Below the pieces are notes generated by a model, which was not told where the DNA came from, searched no databases, and worked only from the letters and a program-made list of their open reading frames with translations. A stretch of DNA of 10,610 nucleotides from Legionella genomosp. 1 (GTDB lineage: Bacteria > Pseudomonadota > Gammaproteobacteria > Legionellales > Legionellaceae). The stretch spans positions 1 through 10,610 of the forward strand of contig CAMBHM010000034.1 in NCBI GenBank assembly GCA_945867185.1, given 5' to 3'. This document shows positions 1 to 8,895 of this stretch, piece by piece; the stretch's first letter is position 1, and each line of letters begins with the position of its first letter. The position numbers were made by a program, and so were the translations under genes.

Positions 1-47
1 CCATTGAGCGAGATCAAATCAAACGCGGTACTTTGCAGGTTGACTAA
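1..47 (+). CDS. hpd: 4-hydroxyphenylpyruvate dioxygenase, C-terminal end only (partial)
   Basis: Only the last 14 codons are present, in the frame starting at base 3 and ending with TAA at 45-47. They read IERDQIKRGTLQVD. This resembles the usual C-terminus of bacterial 4-hydroxyphenylpyruvate dioxygenase, which has an IER-(D/E)-Q-x-(R/K)RG-x-L pattern. That enzyme is an Fe(II)-dependent cytoplasmic dioxygenase that converts 4-hydroxyphenylpyruvate to homogentisate in tyrosine degradation. The fit with the two genes immediately downstream, which act later in the same pathway, strengthens the call. The stop lies only 12 nt before the fah start, so the genes are probably co-transcribed. The match is short and from memory, so the identification rests partly on context. 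Confidence 0.7.
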   Translation, partial: IERDQIKRGTLQVD

Positions 48-59
48 AAGGAACTGTTT

Positions 60-1067
60 ATGAAATTAGCAAGCCTAAAAACAGCACAGTCTCGTGATGG
101 CGAACTATGTGTGGTCAGTCGAGATTTATCCCTTGCCATCTGCGTACCACACATTGTACCAACATTACAAATGGCCCTTGAGCATTGGGATAGATTTGAA
201 CCCCAGTTACAAGTTGTCTATGCTGATCTCAACCAAGGTACCCTTCGAGAACAATTTACCTTTGATCCACTCCTCATGACCTCTCCACTACCTCGCGCTT
301 ACCAATGGGCCGATGGCAGTGCTTACGTGAATCATGTGGAACTGGTCCGACGGGCAAGGGGGGCTGAGATGCCCGCTAATTTCTGGACGGATCCCTTGCT
401 GTACCAAGGGGGATCAGACGGGTTTTTGGGCCCAAGAGATCCCATCGTTGCAAACGATGAGGCATTCGGTATCGATTTTGAAGCAGAAGTAGCCATTATC
501 ACAGGTGATGTGCCGATGGGAACCTCATCTAAAGAAGCGCTTTCGCACATTCGTCTTTTTATGTTAGTTAATGACGTTTCGTTACGCAATCTTATCCCTG
601 AGGAATTGGCCAAAGGGTTTGGCTTTTTTCAATCAAAACCCGCAAGCAGCTTCTCTCCCGTGGCCATCACTCCGGATGAGCTAGACCCTTACTGGGATGG
701 TGCACGTCTACACTTACCACTACTGAGTTATTTAAACGGCACACTCTTTGGGGAGCCCAATGCAGGTCTTGATATGACTTTTTCATTCCCTGAACTGATA
801 GCACATGCTGCGAAAACACGATCCCTGTCTGCCGGCACCATTATTGGTTCAGGAACCGTTTCAAACGTAGATCGCAGCAAAGGATCCTCTTGCATTGCTG
901 AAAAACGCACGTTGGAAGTATTGGCTGAAGGCAGTGCTAAAACACCTTTCATGCGCCATGGTGATACCATCCAAATTGAAATGAGAACACCGGAAAATCT
1001 CACTTTATTCGGGGCCATTGATCAAGTCGTTCAGATTACATCTAAACAAACGAAGGAGTGCTCGTGA
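60..1067 (+). CDS. fah: fumarylacetoacetate hydrolase family protein (fumarylacetoacetase)
   Basis: A 335-aa cytoplasmic hydrolase predicted to cleave fumarylacetoacetate to fumarate and acetoacetate, the last step of tyrosine/homogentisate degradation. Residues about 1-80 look like the small N-terminal domain of bacterial two-domain FAH proteins, and residues about 85-325 are the FAH catalytic fold. The likely divalent-metal ligands are E141 and E143 in DFEAEVAII and D172 in VNDVSLRN, by analogy with the Glu/Glu/Asp ligands of known FAH enzymes. GTIIGSGTVSN (259-269) is the conserved glycine-rich core. The ATG at 60 follows AAGGAA (48-53) with a 6-nt spacer. The hpd stop is just upstream and maiA overlaps the end. 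The FAH superfamily includes other C-C hydrolases and decarboxylases. The flanking hpd and maiA genes are what point to fumarylacetoacetate as substrate. Confidence 0.9.
   Translation: MKLASLKTAQSRDGELCVVSRDLSLAICVPHIVPTLQMALEHWDRFEPQLQVVYADLNQGTLREQFTFDPLLMTSPLPRAYQWADGSAYVNHVELVRRARGAEMPANFWTDPLLYQGGSDGFLGPRDPIVANDEAFGIDFEAEVAIITGDVPMGTSSKEALSHIRLFMLVNDVSLRNLIPEELAKGFGFFQSKPASSFSPVAITPDELDPYWDGARLHLPLLSYLNGTLFGEPNAGLDMTFSFPELIAHAAKTRSLSAGTIIGSGTVSNVDRSKGSSCIAEKRTLEVLAEGSAKTPFMRHGDTIQIEMRTPENLTLFGAIDQVVQITSKQTKECS
1053..1058 (+). promoter_or_regulatory. ribosome binding site that sets the maiA GTG start
   Basis: AAGGAG lies 5 nt before the GTG at 1064. It overlaps an alternative in-frame GTG at 1058, which therefore cannot be the real start. 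Starting at 1064 also gives the family-typical N-terminus MKLYDYYRS. Confidence 0.75.
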
Positions 1068-1708
1068 AACTCTACGACTATTACCGATCAACTGCCAGTT
1101 ATCGTGTGCGAATCGCTTTGAATCTTAAAAAAATCAACTATGAAACCTGTCCTGTCCACTTGGTTAATCATGGCGGAGAACATCACCATGCCAGTTACCT
1201 TGCTATAAACCCAGAAGGCCTCGTGCCTACATTGGATGAAAATGGCCATGTACTCAGCCAATCACTTGCTATCATCGAATATTTAGATGAAATCAGCCCA
1301 ACCCCTGCTCTCTTGCCCATCACCCCCTTGGGTCGCGCACAAGTGAGAAGTCTTGCCATGATCATCGTTTGTGATCTGCACCCTTTGAATAACCTACGGG
1401 TATTGGATCAACTCAAACAACAGTTCACAGCCACAGACAAAGACATCACAACCTGGTATCATCATTGGTTGAAACAAGGGTTTGATGCCTTCGAAGAACG
1501 GTTAAAACACTTACCGAGAAAACAACAGGTGTGCTACGGCAACGAGGTGGGTTTGGCAGATATTTGTCTTATACCTCAAGTATATAATGCTACGCGCTTC
1601 CATTTTCCGTTAGACAACTATCCGATCATTCAGGAAATCAATGCCCATTGTCTAGCCCTCGATGCCTTCTTAGATGCTGCACCCGAGGCCCATTTGGTTC
1701 ATCCCTAA
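1064..1708 (+). CDS. maiA: maleylacetoacetate isomerase (zeta-class glutathione S-transferase)
   Basis: A 214-aa cytoplasmic, glutathione-dependent isomerase that turns maleylacetoacetate into fumarylacetoacetate, the substrate of the preceding fah product. The N-terminal thioredoxin-like domain (about 1-80) starts [20 protein letters not shown]9-R14 aligns with the zeta-class SSCxWR active-site motif, with Ala in place of Cys, as I recall in many bacterial isomerases. The glutathione-binding elements NPEGLVPTL and [11 protein letters not shown] follow. The helical C-terminal domain contains [18 protein letters not shown], typical of this class. The GTG start overlaps the fah stop (GTGA), so translation is probably coupled. 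Length is normal for the family (about 210-220 aa). Confidence 0.9.
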   Translation: MKLYDYYRSTASYRVRIALNLKKINYETCPVHLVNHGGEHHHASYLAINPEGLVPTLDENGHVLSQSLAIIEYLDEISPTPALLPITPLGRAQVRSLAMIIVCDLHPLNNLRVLDQLKQQFTATDKDITTWYHHWLKQGFDAFEERLKHLPRKQQVCYGNEVGLADICLIPQVYNATRFHFPLDNYPIIQEINAHCLALDAFLDAAPEAHLVHP

Positions 1709-1711
1709 GGA
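1707..1711 (+). promoter_or_regulatory. ribosome binding site for asnS
   Basis: AAGGA, beginning inside the maiA TAA stop, lies 7 nt before the ATG at 1719. This supports that start over an in-frame upstream start inside maiA, which would add 15 non-homologous residues. Confidence 0.7.
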
Positions 1712-1718
1712 CGGTCTC

Positions 1719-3122
1719 ATGACTACGGTTTACTCTATTAAACAATGCCTTGAAGGCGACGTCCGGGTGGATGAAACCGTCACGGTTCGTGGCTGGGTCA
1801 AAACACGTCGCGACTCAAAAGCAGGATTGTCATTCATCGCTTTGCACGACGGATCTTGTTTTGCTCCGATTCAACTGGTTGTCCCTGGAACACTTCCCAA
1901 TTATCAAGAAGCAATTCTGAAATTGACTTCTGGATGCTCACTCATTGCTACAGGCACCTTGGTGACTTCTCAAGGCAAAGGGCAGTGTTTTGAAATCCAG
2001 ATCAGTGCCATAGAAGTAGTGGGCTGGGTTGAGAATCCAGACACCTATCCCATTCAAGCCAAACGTCATACCCTTGAATTTCTTCGAGACGTTGCACACC
2101 TACGTCCGAGAACCAACACCATCAGTGCTGTCATGCGTGTTCGTCATACGCTATCCCAAGCCATCCATCGGTTTTTTCACGATCGTGGTTTTTTTTGGAT
2201 CCATACACCCATCATCACAGCAAGCGACTGCGAGGGAGCTGGCGAACTGTTTCGAGTAAGCACGCTTGATCTCACCAATCTCCCCAAGACAAACACTGGG
2301 CAAATCGATTTTTCTAAAGATTTTTTTGAAAAAGAAGCCTTTCTTACTGTCTCCGGTCAATTAAACGCGGAAGCTTACTGTTTGGCCATGTCCAAGGTAT
2401 ATACATTTGCTCCCACCTTTCGGGCTGAAAATTCCAATACCAGCCGCCATTTGGCTGAATTTTGGATGGTAGAACCAGAAATAGCGTTTTCAGACTTATC
2501 TGATCTGTGTGAGCTCAGTCAATCTTTGTTACGATTCTTATGTAAATCCGTCTTAGATGAGTGCATCGATGATCTCAGCTTTTTTAACGAATTTGTAGAG
2601 CCCGGCACCATCAACCGATTGGAACATGTCGCACGTACACACTTTGAGGTGATGTCCTACACAGATGCCATTCTCGCCCTTAAAAAAGCATCTCGAACCT
2701 TTGAATACCCCATCCATTGGGGATTGGATTTACAGTCCGAACATGAGCGCTATTTGGCAGAAGAATTATGTCAAAAGCCTGTCATTATTACGAATTACCC
2801 CAAAGACATCAAAAGTTTCTACATGCGTCTTAATGACGATAATAAAACAGTAGCCGCCATGGATGTTTTAGCTCCTGGTATTGGCGAAATCATTGGCGGA
2901 AGCCAGCGTGAAGAGCGTCTATCTGTATTGGACAACCGCATGGATGCGTGTGGATTGAGCAAAGATCATTACCAATGGTACCGAGATTTACGACGCTATG
3001 GGACAGTGCCCCATGCAGGCTTTGGATTGGGCCTAGAACGCCTTGTCAGCTACGTCACTGGCGTAAACAATGTTCGTGATGTGATTCCATTTCCACGGAC
3101 ACCAGGACATGCAGCGTTCTAA
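1719..3122 (+). CDS. asnS: asparagine--tRNA ligase (class IIb aminoacyl-tRNA synthetase)
   Basis: A 467-aa enzyme that charges tRNA-Asn with asparagine using ATP; E. coli AsnRS is 466 aa. Residues about 18-105 form the OB-fold anticodon-binding domain ([14 protein letters not shown]...). Residues about 135-467 are the class II catalytic domain. Motif 2 lies at 234-254 and contains [16 protein letters not shown], the pattern typical of AsnRS rather than AspRS. Motif 3 is GFGLGLERL (434-442), and the C-terminus [17 protein letters not shown] is close to that of E. coli AsnRS. Its presence means the cell can make Asn-tRNA directly. It lies 10 nt after maiA in the same orientation, so it is probably at least partly co-transcribed with the tyrosine-degradation genes. 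A T8 run in the Gly-Phe-Phe-Trp codons near 2190 is in frame and not a break. Confidence 0.97.
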   Translation: MTTVYSIKQCLEGDVRVDETVTVRGWVKTRRDSKAGLSFIALHDGSCFAPIQLVVPGTLPNYQEAILKLTSGCSLIATGTLVTSQGKGQCFEIQISAIEVVGWVENPDTYPIQAKRHTLEFLRDVAHLRPRTNTISAVMRVRHTLSQAIHRFFHDRGFFWIHTPIITASDCEGAGELFRVSTLDLTNLPKTNTGQIDFSKDFFEKEAFLTVSGQLNAEAYCLAMSKVYTFAPTFRAENSNTSRHLAEFWMVEPEIAFSDLSDLCELSQSLLRFLCKSVLDECIDDLSFFNEFVEPGTINRLEHVARTHFEVMSYTDAILALKKASRTFEYPIHWGLDLQSEHERYLAEELCQKPVIITNYPKDIKSFYMRLNDDNKTVAAMDVLAPGIGEIIGGSQREERLSVLDNRMDACGLSKDHYQWYRDLRRYGTVPHAGFGLGLERLVSYVTGVNNVRDVIPFPRTPGHAAF

Positions 3123-3267
3123 TAGGGGCGATCTAGATGACCACACAGAAGCTAAAATAGCTCGCTATGTGATCCTGTTCTGGCAAGCAATAGCTGATAT
3201 GGTTGTTGGTTGCGCTACACAATGTCAAAAATGAAGCTCAGCATTGTCGTTGTTTTGATATCCCTGC
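3123..3267. other. convergent intergenic gap between asnS and lolD
   Basis: The two converging genes end here, 145 nt apart. I find no GC-rich hairpin followed by a T run on either strand. There are only two small overlapping 5-bp inverted repeats (3150-3162 and 3157-3168) with short loops. How transcription ends here is not evident from the sequence. Confidence 0.5.
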
Positions 3268-3951
3268 TCACTGTAACTCCGTCAAACGCCCTTCTTGTAA
3301 CAGCAAGACCTTATCCATCCGAAGCGCAAGCTGTCTATCATGCGTAACAAAAACCAAGGCGGTATTGTATTGTTTGTTTAACGAAAGCATCAGTTCAAAA
3401 ATTTTCAAAGCCGTTGCTTGATCCAAATTACCTGTTGGTTCATCAGCAAATACACAATCCGGCCTGTGAACCAGCGCGCGTGAAATAGCCACCCGTTGAC
3501 GTTCACCCCCTGACAACTCTGAGGGTTTATGGGTCATTCTCTGTGAAAGTCCAACCTGCTCTAACAAATCAGCAGCTCGCCTTGAAGCAGCCACAACCGA
3601 CATACCGGACAACAGTAAAGGCATCGCTACATTCTCAAGGGCAGTAAATTCTGGCAGTAAATGGTGAAATTGATAAATAAACCCCAGATGCTTGTTTCTA
3701 AGCATACACCGTTGTTTTTCAGATCGCGCTTGCCAATCTAATTGCTGAAGAAACACCTGCCCTTGTGTGGGTTGATCTAAGCCTCCTAATAAATGCAGCA
3801 AGGTGCTCTTACCAGATCCTGACGGCCCCACCACCGCAATCCTTTCCCCACGTTGAATGGATAAATCAATGCCTTTTAAGACTTCAATGGTAGTATATCC
3901 ATCATGGTAAGATTTGCATAATGCTCGACTTTGAACAATCACCTCACTCAT
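3268..3951 (-). CDS. lolD: lipoprotein-releasing system ATP-binding protein LolD
   Basis: A 227-aa ABC ATPase that powers release of outer-membrane lipoproteins from the inner membrane to the periplasmic chaperone LolA. It acts on the cytoplasmic face with a LolC/E-type permease. Visible motifs are Walker [10 protein letters not shown] (42-50), Q-loop Q94 within [18 protein letters not shown], signature LSGGERQ (146-152), Walker B CVFADEP (166-172) and switch histidine H204. The sequence [23 protein letters not shown] is characteristic of LolD within the MacB/LolD/FtsE group. The ATG overlaps the permease gene's last 8 nt (ATGAGTGA), so the two are translationally coupled. A weak GAGG lies about 9 nt upstream, inside the permease gene. 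Length fits the family (E. coli LolD, 233 aa). MacB- or FtsE-type roles are less likely given the motif and the partner gene. Confidence 0.95.
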   Translation of the reverse strand: MSEVIVQSRALCKSYHDGYTTIEVLKGIDLSIQRGERIAVVGPSGSGKSTLLHLLGGLDQPTQGQVFLQQLDWQARSEKQRCMLRNKHLGFIYQFHHLLPEFTALENVAMPLLLSGMSVVAASRRAADLLEQVGLSQRMTHKPSELSGGERQRVAISRALVHRPDCVFADEPTGNLDQATALKIFELMLSLNKQYNTALVFVTHDRQLALRMDKVLLLQEGRLTELQ

Positions 3952-5188
3952 AATGCAGCGCCTCTGCTATGACTGTTTTTGAGGCCCGCCAGGCGGGATA
4001 GATGGTTGCCACAAAGCTCATCAAAAGCGCCATCACACAAATCTCCAGAACATCCGATGCTAAAATTTTAGAGGGCAGATAATCAACAAAATAAATACTC
4101 GAAGACAATAAATGCACGTCAAAAAGGGATTGTAACCTATTCACGATGGTTGTTGCATTGCTAGCAAGGGCAACCCCCCCTATCAAACCCAAAACCGTTC
4201 CAACCACACCGACCATCATGCCTTGAATAATAAAAATCCATAATATGGTTGAGGGTCTTGCGCCAATGGTACGTAAAATGGCAATTTCTGCTTGCTTGTC
4301 ATTCACAACCATCACCAATGAAGAAACCAGATTAAAAGCAGCCACTGCGATGATCAACAGTAATATTAAGAACATCATGGTCTTTTCCATTTTGACCGCC
4401 TTGAAGAACGCGCCAAACTGATCTGTCCAATTTCCAACCTGGTAAGACTCACCCAATTGCGTTGCCAGTTGCTCTGACATCACTGGTGCTTGATAGACGT
4501 CCTGAATTTTCAGCTTCAAGCCAGACACGCTCTGCCCCAATTGCATGAGCTTTTGCGCATCCGTGATGTGAATAAAGGCTAATTTGGTATCAAAATTAAA
4601 TCCAGTGCCTGCAGAAAAAATACCGCGCACGGTGAATCGTTTAAATCGTGGAATCATCCCTGCTGGCGTCACTGTCGCTTCTGGTATCATCACCGTCACC
4701 TGATCGCCTACAGAAACCCCTAAGTTCACGGCAAGGCCTTGACCCAAAATAATTCCAAAATGAGCAAGCTCATTCACATCCCCTAAAAGGAGTTTCTCTT
4801 TGAGATGGGTCACCGCTTCTTCTTGATCTGGCAATATGCCAGTCAACACCACCGGAACCACCTGCCCTTCATGGGTCAGCAGCCCCTGCCCGCCCACATA
4901 GGGTGCAATGGCTGTTACCCCAGGAGTTTGTCTGACTGATTTTTCCAACCCTTGCCAATCCTCGATTTTACCATCCTGCCCACTGATGGTGATTTCTGGT
5001 GCCATGCCAAAAAAACGTTTATGAATTTCCTCATCAAATCCATTCATAACAGACAAGACGGTTAACAACACCATCACCCCCATGCCAATACCTAGCATCG
5101 AGCTCAAAGAAATAAAAGACACGAAATGATTTTTTTTCTTAGCGCGGGTATAACGTAAGCCAATATAAAGGGGCAAGGGTTTAAACAT
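3944..5188 (-). CDS. lolC: lipoprotein-releasing system permease, LolC/E family (possibly a LolF-type single subunit)
   Basis: A 414-aa inner-membrane permease of the lipoprotein exporter. The topology is typical of LolC/E: TM1 about 24-48, a large MacB-like periplasmic domain about 50-265, then TM2 about 268-295, TM3 about 315-342 and TM4 about 378-399. Family signatures are the N-terminus [49 protein letters not shown] and YPAWRASK near the end. The segment [18 protein letters not shown] (174-191) matches the LolC hook region that contacts LolA. The start at 5188 is chosen by family alignment. In-frame starts at 5215 (ATG) and 5233 (TTG) are possible, and none has a visible Shine-Dalgarno sequence. 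Only one such gene is seen with lolD, so LolF, the single permease reported in some gammaproteobacteria, is a plausible identity. Confidence 0.88.
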   Translation of the reverse strand: MFKPLPLYIGLRYTRAKKKNHFVSFISLSSMLGIGMGVMVLLTVLSVMNGFDEEIHKRFFGMAPEITISGQDGKIEDWQGLEKSVRQTPGVTAIAPYVGGQGLLTHEGQVVPVVLTGILPDQEEAVTHLKEKLLLGDVNELAHFGIILGQGLAVNLGVSVGDQVTVMIPEATVTPAGMIPRFKRFTVRGIFSAGTGFNFDTKLAFIHITDAQKLMQLGQSVSGLKLKIQDVYQAPVMSEQLATQLGESYQVGNWTDQFGAFFKAVKMEKTMMFLILLLIIAVAAFNLVSSLVMVVNDKQAEIAILRTIGARPSTILWIFIIQGMMVGVVGTVLGLIGGVALASNATTIVNRLQSLFDVHLLSSSIYFVDYLPSKILASDVLEICVMALLMSFVATIYPAWRASKTVIAEALHYE

Positions 5189-5215
5189 GTTTGGTCTAAA
5201 TTTGAGTAAAAACAT

Positions 5216-5221
5216 ATTGTA
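5216..5221 (-). promoter_or_regulatory. possible -10 element for the lol operon
   Basis: On the minus strand TACAAT lies just upstream of the lol permease start at 5188. Transcription would begin near 5209 and give a leader of only about 20 nt without a Shine-Dalgarno sequence. No good -35 hexamer is present at 16-18 nt, so this is a weak prediction. Confidence 0.2.
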
Positions 5222-5292
5222 GTGAAAAACCAAGGGACAAGATAGAGCACGTCTACCTCAGTAGTGAGTTATCCCAAGTCATCATCAATAAG

Positions 5293-5321
5293 CTCACACA
5301 GTTATCCACAGATAATGTGAG
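5293..5321. repeat. inverted repeat containing a perfect DnaA-box sequence
   Basis: CTCACA (5293-5298) pairs with TGTGAG (5316-5321), and inside it TTATC (5302-5306) pairs with GATAA (5311-5315) around a CACA loop, leaving three unpaired bases on the left arm. TTATCCACA at 5302-5310 equals the classic E. coli high-affinity DnaA box. A second GTTATCC copy lies 33 bp away, at 5268-5274. The element sits in the 219-nt gap (5235-5453 from the longest possible lol reading frame start) downstream of dnaE and upstream of lol. No T run follows, so it is not an obvious intrinsic terminator. The rest of the gap shows no gene. Confidence 0.45.
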
Positions 5322-5453
5322 TAACTGCTCGCTGTCGCGAAATCATTTGATCACTAAATACCTTTAGCATAACCCGCGATTTTCGTGGTTTCATCCGACT
5401 TCTACCCCTTGTAGCCGGTGTTAAATACCCACTAATGGCGCAGGCTAGTTGAC

Positions 5454-8400
5454 TCAGTAACACAACTCAACCTTCGCCATCCCCAATAGGTCGATCAAGG
5501 CGCTCATCAACGCATCACTTGGACCCACTCGCCATTCCAACGCAAGATTGATAGCTGCTTTGGCTGTATCGTTCTCATACAGAATCTGTACAACACATCG
5601 TCCGGGATGTGCTTTTAAAATCGATTGTAATACCGGAAGCAACGTCTCTTCTGCTGGTGTAAGCGTCAAAGCCAATCGTGTTGCAAATCGAGTGCGCGCT
5701 TCTTCAAGAGAATGAAGAGCCATCGCGGTCATCTTAAGTCCACCCGTATAATCATCCTGGCCCAACTCCCCTTCAATCACCAGCATGTGTCCTGCCATCA
5801 CGTGGGCGGACTGCGGCTCAAAGGTTTCCGAAAAGGCCACCACATCCAAACCCGCACTCTTATCCTCGACACGGATAATGGCCAGCATCTTACCTCGTTT
5901 GGTCAAAATACGCCGAACACTGACTATCAATCCACACACAATAACCTTTTTCCCTTTAGCCGGATTTAATTGGCTGATTGGTTTCACATACTGTCGAAAT
6001 TCTTGCAAATAGGGATCAGCCGGATGTCCGGTTAAATAGAACCCCAGCGTGTCCTTTTCTCCCTCTAAGCGCTCCTTCGTACTCCACGGCTTACAAGAAA
6101 CCAAGGTGGGATCTGGCTCTTCGTCATCCAATAAATCAAAAAGATTCGTTTGTTTACTGGCCTGTTGCTCATGCGCTTGTGTCCCAATATGGATTGCTTT
6201 TTCAATCGAAGCATGTAAGCTTGCCCGTTCAAACCCCCACTCATCCATAGCGCCACTCTTAATCAAAGCTTCCAGCACGCGACGATTCATTTTTCTAAGA
6301 TCAAGTCGCTTGCACAACTCAAACAAGCTGTTATAAGGGCCCTGTTGAGTTCGCTCATCCACCAAGCATTGGATAGCAGACTCCCCCACCCCTTTTATGG
6401 CCCCTAACCCATAGCGTAACGCACCGTCGTGTTCTACCGTAAAAGCATATTCTGAGTAATTGATTGAAGGAGGGTACACTTGTAATGTCATGGCTTCACA
6501 TTCATGAATAAAGATGACCACCTTATCCGTGTTATCTAAATCAGCTGAAATAACCGCCGCCATGAATGCCGCTGGATAATGTGCCTTTAACCAAGCCGTT
6601 TGATAAGCTACCAAAGCATACGCTGCGGAATGTGATTTATTAAATCCGTACCCTGCAAATTTCTCCATCAAATCAAAAATAGCCGTCGCGACCTGTGGCT
6701 CTACACCACGAGCGGTCGCCCCTTCCGTAAAAATTTGACGTTGCTCTGCCATTTCTTCTGGTTTCTTTTTTCCCATTGCGCGTCGGAGTAAATCAGCAGC
6801 CCCCAAAGTATAATTCGCCAATACTTGCGCAATTTGCATCACTTGCTCTTGGTAAAGAATCACCCCATAGGTTGGTTTTAAAATAGGCTCTAATGACGGG
6901 TGAAGATACACGACTGCAGCACGCTTGTGCTTTCTATCGATGAAATCATCGACCATCCCAGATTGCAAAGGGCCTGGACGAAACAATGCCACCAACGCGA
7001 TGATCTCCTCAAAGCTGTCGGGCTGCATGCGATGAATAAGCTCTTTCATTCCACGAGACTCTAACTGAAAAACAGCGGTCGTTTGACACGCATTCAGCAA
7101 GGAAAAAGTCAGGGGATCATCGGTTGGAATCTCTGTGATATCAATGGGCAATAACGCTGCAGCCAAACGCGCTCGATTCACTGTTAATAATGCCCAGTGA
7201 ATGATGGTCAGTGTTCTTAGGCCTAAGAAGTCAAATTTAACAAGACCTACGGCTTCCACATCGTCTTTGTCAAATTGACTGAGCAGTTGATTCGATCCCG
7301 CTTCACAATAAATGGCTGTAAAATCTGTCAATTCAGAAGGTGCGATGACCACCCCTCCTGCATGTTTACCGGCATTTCGAGTGATCCCTTCTAATTTTCT
7401 AGCCAAATCCAATAGTTCTTTGACCTCTTCTTCATCTTGGTATCGACGCTGTAATTCCTTTTCCTGAACCAAGGCCTTGTCCAAGGTCATTCCTATCTCA
7501 AAGGGGATGAGTTTGGCAAGCTTATCTACGAATCCATACGGATGCCCGAACACACGGCCCACATCCCTCACCACCGCTTTGGCTGCCATGGTGCCAAAAG
7601 TGATGATCTGGGACACACTTTGTCTACCATATTTTTGTGCGACGTACTCAATGACCCTGTCTCGTCCCTCCATGCAAAAATCAATATCAAAATCCGGCAT
7701 GGAGATCCGCTCCGGATTTAAAAATCGCTCAAACAAGAGTTCATACTGCAAGGGATCTAGATCTGTAATACCCAACACATAAGCCACTAACGATCCAGCC
7801 CCTGAGCCACGACCAGGGCCCACGGGAACACCGTTGTCTTTGGCCCATTGAATAAAATCGGCCACAATCAAAAAATAACTTGCAAACCCCATCGACTGAA
7901 TAACTTTGAGCTCTAAAGCCAACCTATCCTCATAAGGATCACGTACTACAGCTTCAGACCGAAGTACTATTTTTTGAAACCGAACCTCTAATCCCTCTTT
8001 GGCAAGATGCGCCAAATACTCTTCCACCGAGGCCCCATTTGGCGTTTTAAAATTCGGTAAATAATTGTGCCCCAACTCCAACGTCACCGTACATCGTTTA
8101 CTAATTTCTACTGTATTTTGTAGCGCTTCTGGCAAATCATGAAAAAGAACAGCCATCTCAGCCGCTGATCGCACATATTGTTTACGACTATACCTCGCCT
8201 TTCGCCTGGGATCAGAGAGCGCATACCCCTCGTGAATACAAACCCGCGCCTCGTGCGCGTCAAAATCGTCCTCATTTAAAAATCGAACATCATTGGTTGC
8301 CACCAACGGCAAAGCAAGGGCTTCTGCAAGATGGCACACTCGTTCATTATAGATCGCCTCATCAGATCGATCTGATCGTTGTATTTCTAAATAAAATCGA

Positions 8401-8888
8401 CCAGGAAACATCGTCATCCAGATCGTTGCTCGAGAGAGTGCTGTCGCTTCATCATTTTGAAGCAACGCCTGTCCAATATCTCCAAACCGACCCCCTGATA
8501 GCGCAATCAATCCTTCTGCATGATCCGCCACCCACTGCAATGTCACGGTTGGTTTTCCTAATTGCTGCCCTTCCTGATATGCTTTTGAGACCAATCGGGT
8601 GAGATGTCGATACCCTTGCTCATTTTGGCACAACAACACAAGGGAAGACTCAAGACTTAAAGCGTCTGCCCCAAGACAAGACACCTCACAACCAATAATA
8701 GGCTTGATGCCCGCGGCAAAGGCTGCCTTGTAAAACTTAACCGTAGCAAATAAGTTAGATACGTCTGTGATCGCAACAGCATTCATCCCTCGTTGTGGCA
8801 ATACTTCTAATAACGGATCTAATCGTACCAAGCCATCCACGATGGAATATTCTGTATGAAGCCTTAAATGAACAAATGTTGCTTGCAT
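5454..8888 (-). CDS. dnaE: DNA polymerase III alpha subunit (replicative polymerase)
   Basis: A 1144-aa replicative DNA polymerase (E. coli DnaE, 1160 aa). Order of domains: PHP (about 5-275); polymerase palm, thumb and fingers (about 280-825) with PDFDIDFC supplying catalytic D401 and D403 and the third aspartate D553 in VKFDFLGLRTL; GPGRGSGAGSLVAY (358-370); a helix-hairpin-helix (about 826-836); the clamp-binding motif QTNLF (913-917); an OB fold (about 980-1065); and a tau-binding C-terminal region. The PHP metal motif is degenerate (LRLHTEYS and TDVSNLF, with expected histidines replaced), as in E. coli. Proofreading is therefore probably done by a separate DnaQ. The ATG follows AGAGGGG, which overlaps the oppC stop, with 7 nt between the genes. 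This position behind a peptide permease is unlike the lpxB-rnhB-dnaE-accA neighbourhood of enterics. The gene is intact. Confidence 0.98.
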   Translation of the reverse strand: MQATFVHLRLHTEYSIVDGLVRLDPLLEVLPQRGMNAVAITDVSNLFATVKFYKAAFAAGIKPIIGCEVSCLGADALSLESSLVLLCQNEQGYRHLTRLVSKAYQEGQQLGKPTVTLQWVADHAEGLIALSGGRFGDIGQALLQNDEATALSRATIWMTMFPGRFYLEIQRSDRSDEAIYNERVCHLAEALALPLVATNDVRFLNEDDFDAHEARVCIHEGYALSDPRRKARYSRKQYVRSAAEMAVLFHDLPEALQNTVEISKRCTVTLELGHNYLPNFKTPNGASVEEYLAHLAKEGLEVRFQKIVLRSEAVVRDPYEDRLALELKVIQSMGFASYFLIVADFIQWAKDNGVPVGPGRGSGAGSLVAYVLGITDLDPLQYELLFERFLNPERISMPDFDIDFCMEGRDRVIEYVAQKYGRQSVSQIITFGTMAAKAVVRDVGRVFGHPYGFVDKLAKLIPFEIGMTLDKALVQEKELQRRYQDEEEVKELLDLARKLEGITRNAGKHAGGVVIAPSELTDFTAIYCEAGSNQLLSQFDKDDVEAVGLVKFDFLGLRTLTIIHWALLTVNRARLAAALLPIDITEIPTDDPLTFSLLNACQTTAVFQLESRGMKELIHRMQPDSFEEIIALVALFRPGPLQSGMVDDFIDRKHKRAAVVYLHPSLEPILKPTYGVILYQEQVMQIAQVLANYTLGAADLLRRAMGKKKPEEMAEQRQIFTEGATARGVEPQVATAIFDLMEKFAGYGFNKSHSAAYALVAYQTAWLKAHYPAAFMAAVISADLDNTDKVVIFIHECEAMTLQVYPPSINYSEYAFTVEHDGALRYGLGAIKGVGESAIQCLVDERTQQGPYNSLFELCKRLDLRKMNRRVLEALIKSGAMDEWGFERASLHASIEKAIHIGTQAHEQQASKQTNLFDLLDDEEPDPTLVSCKPWSTKERLEGEKDTLGFYLTGHPADPYLQEFRQYVKPISQLNPAKGKKVIVCGLIVSVRRILTKRGKMLAIIRVEDKSAGLDVVAFSETFEPQSAHVMAGHMLVIEGELGQDDYTGGLKMTAMALHSLEEARTRFATRLALTLTPAEETLLPVLQSILKAHPGRCVVQILYENDTAKAAINLALEWRVGPSDALMSALIDLLGMAKVELCY

Positions 8889-8895
8889 AACCCCT

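Noticed and set aside
2185..2200. T8 run in asnS, considered as a frameshift site or error
   Set aside because: The frame is intact through it and encodes the conserved Gly-Phe-Phe-Trp segment of AsnRS.
3150..3168. Two overlapping small inverted repeats in the asnS/lolD gap, considered as a bidirectional terminator
   Set aside because: Stems are only 5 bp, AT-rich, and no T run follows on either strand.
5396..5418. CTAC/GTAG hairpin downstream of dnaE, considered as its terminator
   Set aside because: The stem is 4 bp with mismatched flanks and has no T run on the minus strand.
5235..5453. Possible replication origin because of the DnaA box near dnaE
   Set aside because: Only one perfect box is present, there is no strong AT-rich unwinding region, and dnaA, dnaN or gidA are not nearby.
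5712..6336. Overlapping plus-strand reading frames opposite the dnaE 3' half
   Set aside because: They are antisense to a well-conserved dnaE coding region, show no recognisable motifs and have no supporting start signals.
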